This document shows positions 1 to 6,481 of a stretch of DNA of 7,527 nucleotides, one piece after another. Source of the DNA: JAQXDR01 sp038138625 (lineage in GTDB: Bacteria; Pseudomonadota; Alphaproteobacteria; Rhodobacterales; Rhodobacteraceae); NCBI GenBank assembly GCA_038138625.1, contig JAYQEA010000143.1, forward strand, positions 1 to 7,527. Direction: 5' to 3'. Made by a program: the position numbers and the translations under genes. Under the pieces are notes generated by a model, which ran no database searches, was not told the origin of the DNA, and was given only the letters and a program-made list of their open reading frames with translations. Position 1 is the stretch's first letter. Each line of letters starts with the position of its first letter.

Positions 1-1
1 G

Positions 2-604
2 ATGACTGCCCCCATCCATGGGCATGACAGGATCGAGGCGCTGGCTGCTGATGTGTTGGCATGGGCCCCGCCGCGGTTTGCACTTGCCGGGCTGTCCATG
101 GGCGGCATTGTCGCCATGGAGGTATTGCGTCAGGCACCAGACAGGATTGATCGCATCGCGCTTTTGGATACAAACCCAAGAGCCGAAGACCAATCCGTTC
201 AGGCGTCCCGAAAGCCGCAAATTGAAAAGGTGCTTGCGGGCGGTCTTTGGGACGTCATGCGCAATGAGCTCAAACCAAACTATCTGACCGATGGTCTGAA
301 CAGGGGCGCCATTCTGGATCTGTGCATGCACATGGCCGACGCTTTGGGACCAGAGGTCTTTGTGCGACAGTCGCTGGCCTTGATGCACCGGCCCGATCAA
401 ACAAAAACACTTGCGGCCGCGAAACTGCCGGCGTTGGTCCTATGTGGACGTGACGATGCCTTATGTCCTGTTCACAGGCACGAAACCATGCATGAATTGC
501 TTGCCGGATCCAGCCTTATGATACTTGATGGTGCCGGGCATTTGCCGACGCTGGAGCAGCCCGAGGCGACAATATGTGCGCTGAGGGGCTGGTTGGCACG
601 ATGA
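2..604 (+). CDS. Alpha/beta hydrolase, C-terminal part (5' end outside window)
   Basis: This is a cytoplasmic serine hydrolase of the alpha/beta fold (enol-lactonase/carboxylesterase-like branch); the substrate cannot be named from sequence. Counting from the ATG at position 2, the nucleophile elbow GLSMGG places the catalytic Ser at residue 32. The acid is Asp152 in GRDDALCP and the base is His180 in GAGHLPTLEQPE, so the triad is complete and in the usual order. Family members normally have some 60 or more residues before the elbow, including the HG oxyanion strand. Here only 31 remain, so the ATG at 2 is probably internal and the real start lies upstream. The stop at 602-604 is followed by 115 bases before the dehydrogenase gene on the same strand, so co-transcription is possible but unproven. 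The fold is certain; the function is not. Confidence 0.85.
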   Translation: MTAPIHGHDRIEALAADVLAWAPPRFALAGLSMGGIVAMEVLRQAPDRIDRIALLDTNPRAEDQSVQASRKPQIEKVLAGGLWDVMRNELKPNYLTDGLNRGAILDLCMHMADALGPEVFVRQSLALMHRPDQTKTLAAAKLPALVLCGRDDALCPVHRHETMHELLAGSSLMILDGAGHLPTLEQPEATICALRGWLAR

Positions 605-719
605 CCCTGCGTTGACAGGTCAAAGCAGAGATTTTCAGGTTGTGACGCAAATTGTGGGTCCTTTCTTGAACCTTCGTCAGGCATGCGCGCAAACTGACCT
701 TTAACAAAACGGAGCGATT

Positions 720-1772
720 ATGAAGCCTGCTTTAATTCTGGATGCCCACTGGCGGCGCGTTGACGAATTGTTCGATCCGGACACTCTTACAGCGCTTCGC
801 GAGGCGTTTGACGTTGTTTGGGCAAAGGACGAGCCGATTCCGGATGATGTGTTGATTGACGCATTGCCGCGCACCACGGTGTTTGTGACGGCCACGCAAA
901 AGGTTGATAGATCTTTTCTGGACAAAGCCCCTCTTTTGAAAGTCGTCATAGAGGTGTCCGGCGCGTTTCCTGATACCATTGATTACGAAGCTTGCGCGTC
1001 CCGTGGAATCGAAGTGCTGTCTTGCGCGGCAGGGTTTCAGGAATCGGTTGCGGAAATGGCGCTTGCCATGACGCTTGCGGGGGCACGCGGACTGGTGCGT
1101 GAGCACGAATTGTTCAGGCATGGTGAAGAGTTCTGGCTTGATGATAGGGAAGGTCGCGATTTCACAGTGTTTGGGGCCCAGATCGGCTTTGTCGGCTTTG
1201 GCGCAATTGCGCGTGCAACCCATAAATTGCTGATCCCCTTCGCGCCTGATGTATGTGTCTACGATCCTTGGCTACCTGCAGAAGCGGCTGAAAAAGCGGG
1301 GGTAACGCAAAAGCCCTTGGTTGACGTAATGTCGCAATCTCAAGTGGTGTATCTGGCTGCGGCGCCAACGCGTGAAAATCGCGCCATGATCGGGGCGGAT
1401 TTGTTGAATGCGATGGCTCCTGGTGCTCTGTTGGTTTTGATAAGCCGCGCGCATCTTATTGATTTTGACGCTTTGACATCTGTCCTGATGACAGGCCGAA
1501 TTAGCGCCGCTGTAGATGTTTTTCCGCAAGAGCCGTTGGCTTCGGACCATCCCATCCGCAAGTTGCCCAATGTAATCTTATCACCCCATCGTGCGGCGGC
1601 CGTACCCGGCGGACGGCAATTGATCGGTCGTATGATTCTGGCTGATGTGATGCGCATCATGGACGGTAAGATACCGATTGATCTACAACGTGCGTCGACT
1701 GCAAACATTGCACAAATAATCGGTGTCGATGATGCAGCTCAAGTGGCCAGCATGGCCGAACAACGCTCCTGA
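720..1772 (+). CDS. D-2-hydroxyacid dehydrogenase family oxidoreductase
   Basis: This is an NAD(P)-dependent dehydrogenase of the D-isomer-specific 2-hydroxyacid family, expected to interconvert a 2-hydroxy acid and a 2-oxo acid in the cytoplasm. Its 350 residues are a normal length. Residues 1-110 and about 310-350 form the substrate-side lobe, and residues about 111-305 the nucleotide-binding lobe. The Rossmann loop is GFVGFGAIA (156-164), where the third glycine of GxGxxG is Ala164. Asp182 at the end of the next strand suggests NAD rather than NADP. The catalytic set is present: Arg243 in ISRAH, Glu271 in VFPQEPL and His290 in SPHRAA. The Arg is followed by Ala, not the usual Gly. The ATG at 720 is supported by GGAGCG at 711-716. 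The substrate is unknown; it could equally be a phosphoglycerate dehydrogenase-like or glyoxylate/hydroxypyruvate reductase-like enzyme. It is not evidently tied to the downstream cox cluster, which lies 975 bases away. Confidence 0.9.
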   Translation: MKPALILDAHWRRVDELFDPDTLTALREAFDVVWAKDEPIPDDVLIDALPRTTVFVTATQKVDRSFLDKAPLLKVVIEVSGAFPDTIDYEACASRGIEVLSCAAGFQESVAEMALAMTLAGARGLVREHELFRHGEEFWLDDREGRDFTVFGAQIGFVGFGAIARATHKLLIPFAPDVCVYDPWLPAEAAEKAGVTQKPLVDVMSQSQVVYLAAAPTRENRAMIGADLLNAMAPGALLVLISRAHLIDFDALTSVLMTGRISAAVDVFPQEPLASDHPIRKLPNVILSPHRAAAVPGGRQLIGRMILADVMRIMDGKIPIDLQRASTANIAQIIGVDDAAQVASMAEQRS

Positions 1773-1881
1773 GCCATCCTGCCCTGCAACTTGCGGAGCG
1801 ACGGGGCGTTGGGATCGCGTATGCTCAAACCAAATGTGTGTCGACGCAGCGATGTATGCCGCCAGAGCAGTGGCGCAGTAA

Positions 1882-1913
1882 ACGGGTGTGAAGGGCAGCT
1901 ATTCACAACCCGT
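1882..1913 (+). terminator. Bulged hairpin, possible terminator after the dehydrogenase gene
   Basis: ACGGGTGTGAA (1882-1892) pairs with TTCACAACCCGT (1902-1913). This gives an 11-bp stem with a single bulged A on the right arm and a 9-base loop. Five T residues follow at 1921-1925, but seven bases separate them from the stem, so this is not a textbook intrinsic terminator. It lies 110 bases past the stop codon at 1772. It may end the upstream transcript, possibly with Rho, or protect its 3' end. Confidence 0.4.
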
Positions 1914-2043
1914 CAGCCCCTTTTTGAGGGTAATTTCTGTTAATTTGGTTTAAAATTACTGACCGAGCCGGACCCGAAAGGAATCTAATTTATCGACAAA
2001 AAGATTGGTACACGCGCTGCGGATCCGCGGCCTTTGTTCAAGT

Positions 2044-2115
2044 TGGCGCGATCAGTCTTCGCTACCGGCTTAGGTCCGGCACGTTGTTGGGCACCATCCA
2101 AGCCTGATCGCGCCA
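2044..2115. repeat. 12-bp inverted repeat with 48-base spacer
   Basis: TGGCGCGATCAG (2044-2055) is matched exactly by its reverse complement CTGATCGCGCCA (2104-2115). The spacer of 48 bases is long for a simple hairpin. The repeat lies in non-coding sequence and no transposase is visible beside it. It could be a large stem-loop, a pair of protein-binding half sites or the trace of a small mobile element. The match is seen directly; the role is unknown. Confidence 0.55.
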
Positions 2116-2367
2116 GTTGCAAGAAAAAGTGGCGTTAAAATTGACCGCATTTAAGCTATTTTTGATCGACTTATTGCCGCAGGCAAAAAGGCGCTCGGCG
2201 ATCATCTTGGCCGGCAGGATGTCGACGCTGGATCCCGTGTCACCTTATGTGCTGTTAACACAGGATGCACTGCATAAAGATATTACAGATCAGAAGCCCT
2301 GACGTTGTGGCGTGATCTTGTGCCTATGAAACAGTGGCCCTTTAGTAAACGCCCGTTTGGATATAAG

Positions 2368-2396
2368 TTGATATTTATATAGTGATATGATTTTAT
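2368..2396 (+). promoter_or_regulatory. Candidate sigma-70-type promoter in AT-rich patch
   Basis: TTGATA (2368-2373, 5 of 6 to TTGACA) is followed after 17 bases by TTTTAT (2391-2396, 4 of 6 to TATAAT). It sits in the most AT-rich part of the window. A small palindrome, ATTTGATAAAT (2395-2405), overlaps its 3' side and could be an operator. If used, it would give a leader of roughly 345 bases ahead of coxG. AT-rich DNA yields such matches by chance, so this is a weak call. Confidence 0.25.
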
Positions 2397-2747
2397 TTGA
2401 TAAATTACATTATTGCCAAAATTTTGGGAAGCGTGAGCAGGTCCTGTTGAAAGATGACCGCCCTATGTAGTTCCCAAAAATATCGGGCGCACCTGTCCGC
2501 CATCGAGCGAATCGCATGTCGGATGATTGTTTGGGTTTGCCGCTACATTGTGTGCGGGATTCAATTTTTTCTGTCCGGGCGCGTCCAGTCAATACAGGGT
2601 GGATCCATCCGATACCGGTTTTGCGGTCACGCAGGGGTTGACCCGTCCTGTATCTCTGCCATCTTGCTATCAGACAAATCAGACCAAACCGTGGCCAAGT
2701 ATCCAACGGTTGCGTGATGCGACCGACAGACAAAGGACAATGCCCTC

Positions 2748-3200
2748 ATGGAAATGTCGGACAGCAAGGATATTGCAGCAGCACCTGAAATGGTTTTTGC
2801 CGCCTTACTCGACCCAGCTGTGCTCAAGGACGCCGTTCCTGGGTGTACCGAAATGCTGGGAACTCCCGAGGATGGGTTTGAAGCCACGGTTGTCCAAAAA
2901 GTCGGCCCGGTAAAGGCAACCTTTCGCGGGCGGGTTGAATTATCTGATCTCAACGCTCCGCATAGCCTGACGTTGTCGGGCGAAGGAAAAGGGGGCGCAG
3001 CTGGCTTTGCCAAAGGGGGAGCAATCGTTCGGTTGGAACCGTCGGATGCCGGCACAATGCTACACTACGAAGTGGATGCCAAGGTGGGGGGTAAGTTGGC
3101 CCAGCTTGGCAATCGAATTATCGGTGGTTTCGCAAAAAAGATGGCGGACCAATTCTTTGTTAATTTCAAAAGCCGGGTAGAGGCGTCCGGCGCAGACTGA
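2748..3200 (+). CDS. coxG: CoxG-like SRPBCC protein, CO dehydrogenase-associated
   Basis: This 150-residue protein belongs to the CoxG family of the SRPBCC (START-like) fold, which forms a hydrophobic cavity. Family hallmarks are DPAVLKDAVPGC (22-33), VGPVKATFRG (52-61), GGKLAQLGNRII (114-125) and FAKKMADQFF (128-137). CoxG has been linked to anchoring CO dehydrogenase at the membrane, and work on the mycobacterial enzyme implicates it in passing electrons to quinone. Longer CoxG proteins carry a C-terminal extension for membrane attachment; this one stops right after the core, so it is probably soluble or bound through a partner. The ATG at 2748 has AAAGGAC at 2732-2737. An in-frame ATG two codons later is possible, but the MEM-type N-terminus matches the family. 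It opens the cox cluster and ends 99 bases before coxS. Confidence 0.9.
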   Translation: MEMSDSKDIAAAPEMVFAALLDPAVLKDAVPGCTEMLGTPEDGFEATVVQKVGPVKATFRGRVELSDLNAPHSLTLSGEGKGGAAGFAKGGAIVRLEPSDAGTMLHYEVDAKVGGKLAQLGNRIIGGFAKKMADQFFVNFKSRVEASGAD

Positions 3201-3299
3201 TCTGATGGCCCTGAACACCTGCTCGGGGCGTAGGCTAACCGAAAGACAGAAAACTGCCTTCGACTGGCCATGTGGAAAAGAACCTAGGGAGGACTTTTT

Positions 3300-3785
3300 A
3301 TGACCAAGGTGACAATGACCGTAAACGGGGCATCCGTCAGCGGTGAAGCGGCGGGGAATACGCTGCTTGTGGAGTTTTTAAGAGACGAGTTGCGCCTGAC
3401 AGGCACGCATGTTGGTTGTGATACCAGCCAGTGCGGTGCGTGCAGCGTTCACGTCGACGGCAAGCTCGTGAAATCCTGCACCATGTTTGCGGCTGAGGCG
3501 GACGGGGCCGAGGTTGTGACCATCGAAGGAGAAGCTGCCGAGGATGGCACGCTTAGCACGGTGCAGCAGGCTTTTCAGGATCATCATGGATTGCAGTGTG
3601 GGTTTTGCACGCCGGGCATGGTTATGGCGGCGACCGCGCTCCTCAAGGAAAACCCGAAACCCTCCGAAGCGGAAATCCGTCACTATCTTGAGGGAAATAT
3701 CTGCCGGTGCACGGGGTATCATAACATCGTGAAATCCATCATGGCCGCGAGTGGTCAAAACGTGGAACCAATGGCAGCTGAATAA
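3300..3785 (+). CDS. coxS: Small [2Fe-2S] subunit of form II CO dehydrogenase-type Mo hydroxylase
   Basis: This iron-sulfur subunit relays electrons from the molybdenum site in CoxL to FAD in CoxM. Its 161 residues are the normal length. The N-terminal ferredoxin-like domain (about 1-75) binds one cluster through Cys40, Cys45, Cys48 and Cys60 in the CDTSQCGAC...C pattern. The C-terminal helical domain (about 80-150) binds the other through Cys100 and Cys103 in CGFCTPGM and Cys135 and Cys137 in CRCTGYHNI. All eight ligands are present. The start at 3300 has a strong ribosome site, AGGGAGGA at 3286-3293, spaced six bases. The same fold serves xanthine, nicotinate and isoquinoline hydroxylases; assignment to cox rests on the neighbouring coxG, coxL and coxM. 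It is followed by an unusually long 218-base structured gap before coxL. Confidence 0.95.
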   Translation: MTKVTMTVNGASVSGEAAGNTLLVEFLRDELRLTGTHVGCDTSQCGACSVHVDGKLVKSCTMFAAEADGAEVVTIEGEAAEDGTLSTVQQAFQDHHGLQCGFCTPGMVMAATALLKENPKPSEAEIRHYLEGNICRCTGYHNIVKSIMAASGQNVEPMAAE

Positions 3786-4003
3786 TACGGTATTTTTTGG
3801 TGCAAAAAAGAGCCGGCCGCCCGCGGTAGAACCGTAGCAAGTGTCACACATCAACTGTGTGCTCTGGCGTCGCTTCGAAGGCAGGCCATTCGGTCTCTTT
3901 TCAGGTAATGACGGCTTTTGCTCATGGCATTTGCCTGACCTGCCGGTTCGCACCGCTCACGTAACTGAAAGACCAAGAACGTATACCAACAGAGAGGAAC
4001 ATC
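3786..4003 (+). promoter_or_regulatory. Structured 218-base coxS-coxL spacer
   Basis: No gene is visible here. Just after the coxS stop lies an A/T hairpin: TTTTTTG (3793-3799), loop GTG, CAAAAAA (3803-3809). It sits inside a weak outer pair TACGGT (3786-3791)/ACCGTA (3831-3836). Next is CACACA (3845-3850), loop TCAAC, TGTGTG (3856-3861). A third, nested set follows: GGCAGG (3880-3885)/CCTGCC (3939-3944), TCAGG (3901-3905)/CCTGA (3934-3938) and ATGA (3908-3911)/TCAT (3922-3925). The coxL ribosome site GAGAGGAA (3992-3999) lies beyond all of these. The spacer may set the ratio of S to L mRNA, carry a processing site or hold an internal promoter. The pairings are seen; the role is inferred. Confidence 0.4.
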
Positions 4004-6367
4004 ATGCCCAAGGATAATGGCATCGGCGCCAGCCTGAAGCGGCGCGAAGACGTCCGCTTTTTGACGGGAACTGGCAACTACACAGACGACATCTCAGTAC
4101 ACGGTCAGCTTTATGTGCATTTTTTGCGCTCTGACGTGGCAAACGGCACAATCAACGGGGTAGACACGGCTGCTGCGTCAGCAATGTCCGGCGTGGTGCG
4201 GATTTTCACCGGTGCGGATTTTGAAGGCGTGGGCACCATCCCCTGCGGGTGGCAGGTTACAGACCGTCATGGCGAGGCGATGAAAGAGCCTGCGCATCCG
4301 GTGCTTGCACAGGGCAAAGTCCGCCACGTAGGTGATCCGATAGCCGCTGTTGTTGCCAACAGTCTCGAAGAGGCGCGCAATGCGGCCGAAGCGATCAATC
4401 TGGATATCACGGAACTTCCAGCCGCAGTGGATATGCGCAAGGCCTTGGAAGACGGCGCCCCACTGGTACACGACGAGTTGGGCGACAACCTTTGTTATGA
4501 CTGGGGATTTGTCGAGGAAAACCGCGAAGCCGTGGATGAGGCGATCAAAAACGCCGCCCATGTCACATCGCTGGAACTGGTGAACAACCGGCTGGTTGCC
4601 AACCCGATGGAGCCCCGCGTGGCGGTGGGTGACTTTAACCGGGCAACCGGGGACAGCACGCTTTACACCACGTCACAAAACCCGCATGTCATCCGGCTTT
4701 TGATGGGGGCCTTTGTTTTGGGTATCCCAGAACACAAGCTCCGCGTTGTTGCGCCTGATGTCGGGGGCGGTTTCGGTACCAAAATTTTCCACTACGCGGA
4801 AGAGGCGTTTTGTACCTTTGCCGCAAAAGCTCTGAACCGTCCGGTCAAGTGGACCGCCAGTCGTTCAGAGGCGTTCATGTCTGATGCTCATGGCCGCGAT
4901 CATGTGACTAAAATCGAATTGGCTTTGGATGCCGATAACAATTTTGTCGCCGTGCGGACGGCGACCCTTGCCAACATGGGCGCCTATTTGTCGACGTTTG
5001 CACCATCGGTGCCGACATGGCTGCACGGGACCCTGATGGCAGGCAACTACAAAACCCCGCTGATCTATGTCAACGTCAAGGCCGTCTTTACCAACACCGT
5101 GCCGGTAGATGCGTATCGCGGGGCTGGTCGTCCCGAAGCGACCTATCAGTTAGAGCGTGTGATCGACAAAGCCGCCCGAGAGCTTGGTGTGGATCCCGTG
5201 GCGTTGCGTCGTCAGAACTTTGTGACAGAGTTCCCCTATGCGACCCCGGTGGCCGTTGAATATGACACCGGTGACTACAATGCGACCATGGACACATTGG
5301 AAACCATGATCGACCGCGATGGCTTTGCTGCCCGAAGAGCGGAGTCCGAAGCCAAAGGCAAACTACGGGGTCTGGGCATCAACTGTTACATCGAGGCATG
5401 TGGTATCGCGCCATCAAACCTTGTCGGACAGCTTGGCGCACGTGCAGGTCTGTATGAATCGGCCACAGTTCGCGTTAACGCAACTGGCGGTCTGGTTGTC
5501 ATGACAGGTAGCCACAGCCAAGGTCAGGGACATGAGACGGTTTTCCCGCAGGTCATCTCCGCGATGATCGGTATAGATGAGGTCATGGTCGAAATCGTCC
5601 ATGGCGATACGGCAAACACTCCGATGGGAATGGGCACCTACGGGTCGCGTTCCTTGGCAGTCGGGGGATCTGCTATGGTGCGTGCCACCGAAAAAATCAT
5701 CAACAAGACCAAGAAAATAGCAGCCCATCTGATGGAAGCCGCCGAAGCGGATATTGAGCTGAAAGACGGTCAGTTCAGTGTTGCTGGCACGGACAAATCG
5801 GTTGCTTGGGGCGATGTCTGTCTTGCGGCCTATGTTCCTCACAACTATCCGCTAGAGGATATCGAGCCGGGCCTAGAAGAGACTGCATTTTACGATCCTG
5901 CAAACTTTACCTACCCCGCAGGCGCCTATGCCTGCGAAGTCGAGGTTGATCCCGACACAGGTAAGGTCACGATCGAAAGCTTTGCGGCAGCCGACGACTT
6001 TGGCAATGTGGTCAACCCGATGATCGTCGAAGGTCAGGTCCACGGTGGTCTGGGGCAGGGTATCGGGCAAGCCTTGCTCGAAAACTGTGCCTATGACGAG
6101 AACGGGCAACTTTTGAGCGCATCCTACATGGACTACGCAATGCCACGCGCGAGTGATGTTCCGTTCTTCCAGGTGGATCACAGCAATGGAACACCGTGCA
6201 CGCATAATCCGCTCGGGGTCAAAGGCTGTGGTGAGGCAGGCGCCATCGGGTCTCCACCTGCGGTGGTAAATGCGGTTGTGGATGCTCTGCAATCGGCCGG
6301 TAAAGATGTCATGCATATTGATATGCCTTTGACGCCGGCGCGGGTTTGGGACGCCATGAACGGATGA
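4004..6367 (+). CDS. coxL: Large molybdenum subunit, form II CO dehydrogenase type
   Basis: This is the catalytic subunit of a cytoplasmic molybdenum hydroxylase, binding Mo with molybdopterin cytosine dinucleotide. Its 787 residues match the CoxL family. Residues about 15-130 form the hammerhead domain, and the remainder the two Mo-cofactor-binding domains. Visible motifs are GGGFGTK (254-260), QGQGHE (506-511) and the catalytic Glu744 in VKGCGEAGAIG. The active-site loop reads AYRGAGR (370-376), the form II signature. Form I CO dehydrogenases have AYxCSFR, whose Cys binds copper, so no Cu-S-Mo centre is expected here. CO oxidation is therefore doubtful, and an aldehyde or N-heterocycle may be the real substrate. 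The start at 4004 is set by GAGAGGAA at 3992-3999. The form II call is firm; the substrate is unknown. Confidence 0.95.
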   Translation: MPKDNGIGASLKRREDVRFLTGTGNYTDDISVHGQLYVHFLRSDVANGTINGVDTAAASAMSGVVRIFTGADFEGVGTIPCGWQVTDRHGEAMKEPAHPVLAQGKVRHVGDPIAAVVANSLEEARNAAEAINLDITELPAAVDMRKALEDGAPLVHDELGDNLCYDWGFVEENREAVDEAIKNAAHVTSLELVNNRLVANPMEPRVAVGDFNRATGDSTLYTTSQNPHVIRLLMGAFVLGIPEHKLRVVAPDVGGGFGTKIFHYAEEAFCTFAAKALNRPVKWTASRSEAFMSDAHGRDHVTKIELALDADNNFVAVRTATLANMGAYLSTFAPSVPTWLHGTLMAGNYKTPLIYVNVKAVFTNTVPVDAYRGAGRPEATYQLERVIDKAARELGVDPVALRRQNFVTEFPYATPVAVEYDTGDYNATMDTLETMIDRDGFAARRAESEAKGKLRGLGINCYIEACGIAPSNLVGQLGARAGLYESATVRVNATGGLVVMTGSHSQGQGHETVFPQVISAMIGIDEVMVEIVHGDTANTPMGMGTYGSRSLAVGGSAMVRATEKIINKTKKIAAHLMEAAEADIELKDGQFSVAGTDKSVAWGDVCLAAYVPHNYPLEDIEPGLEETAFYDPANFTYPAGAYACEVEVDPDTGKVTIESFAAADDFGNVVNPMIVEGQVHGGLGQGIGQALLENCAYDENGQLLSASYMDYAMPRASDVPFFQVDHSNGTPCTHNPLGVKGCGEAGAIGSPPAVVNAVVDALQSAGKDVMHIDMPLTPARVWDAMNG

Positions 6368-6378
6368 AATAGTGGGAC

Positions 6379-6418
6379 TGGGGGGTATGTGCCCCCCAAG
6401 CCCGCGACCGACGGGCTT
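6379..6418 (+). repeat. Two back-to-back hairpins after coxL
   Basis: TGGGGGG (6379-6385) pairs with CCCCCCA (6392-6398) around a 6-base loop. Immediately next, AAGCCCG (6398-6404) pairs with CGGGCTT (6412-6418) around a 7-base loop; the two stems share A6398. They begin 11 bases after the coxL stop and no T-run follows. They look more like an RNA-stabilising or processing element, or a partial attenuator, than a full terminator, because coxM follows on the same strand. Confidence 0.55.
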
Positions 6419-6433
6419 CCCCAATAGAAATTT

Positions 6434-6467
6434 TGCCAAGACAGATGCCGGAGACGGCCTTTTGGCA
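6434..6467 (+). promoter_or_regulatory. Nested hairpin directly ahead of the coxM ribosome site
   Basis: An inner stem GCCG (6447-6450)/CGGC (6455-6458) closes on GAGA, a GNRA-type tetraloop. It is enclosed by TGCCAA (6434-6439)/TTGGCA (6462-6467). The coxM Shine-Dalgarno GAGGAGGA (6468-6475) begins at the very next base, so the fold could affect ribosome access or end-protect the coxM message. CTTTT after the inner stem resembles a very weak terminator. Confidence 0.4.
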
Positions 6468-6481
6468 GAGGAGGACAAGAG

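Larger units (their letters stand above)
1773..2747. other. Gene-poor intergenic region, about 975 bases
   Basis: I find no credible gene here. Short open frames exist on both strands (for example 2117-2302 + and the mutually overlapping 2454-2717 + and 2410-2733 -), but none has a recognisable domain, and those checked lack a convincing ribosome site. The region contains a bulged hairpin (1882-1913), a 10-bp palindrome GCGGATCCGC (2019-2028), a widely spaced 12-bp inverted repeat (2044-2115) and an AT-rich patch (about 2361-2410) that stands out from its surroundings. The last 350 bases presumably hold the promoter and leader of the cox cluster. Degraded coding sequence is possible but cannot be shown by eye. 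Confidence 0.7.

Noticed and set aside
2019..2028. GCGGATCCGC palindrome as an operator
   Set aside because: It is an isolated 10-base palindrome with no adjacent promoter or regulator gene.
2117..2302. 61-residue plus-strand frame starting at TTG
   Set aside because: There is no ribosome site, no recognisable motif, and it starts inside the edge of the inverted repeat.
2537..2565. TTGCCG-17-TTCAAT as a second cox promoter
   Set aside because: Only 4 of 6 bases match in each box, too weak to annotate; it remains an option nearer to coxG than the AT-rich candidate.
2410..2733. Minus-strand frame of 107 residues, and plus-strand frames at 2454-2717 and 2527-2913
   Set aside because: They overlap one another on both strands and show no domain I recognise; the frame at 2527-2913 also runs into coxG.
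3378..3953. Minus-strand frame of 191 residues across coxS and the spacer
   Set aside because: Most of it is antisense to coxS; no motif is recognisable.
4004..6367. Calling the enzyme a true form I carbon monoxide dehydrogenase
   Set aside because: The loop at residues 370-376 lacks the copper-binding Cys, and the gene order is S-L-M rather than M-S-L.
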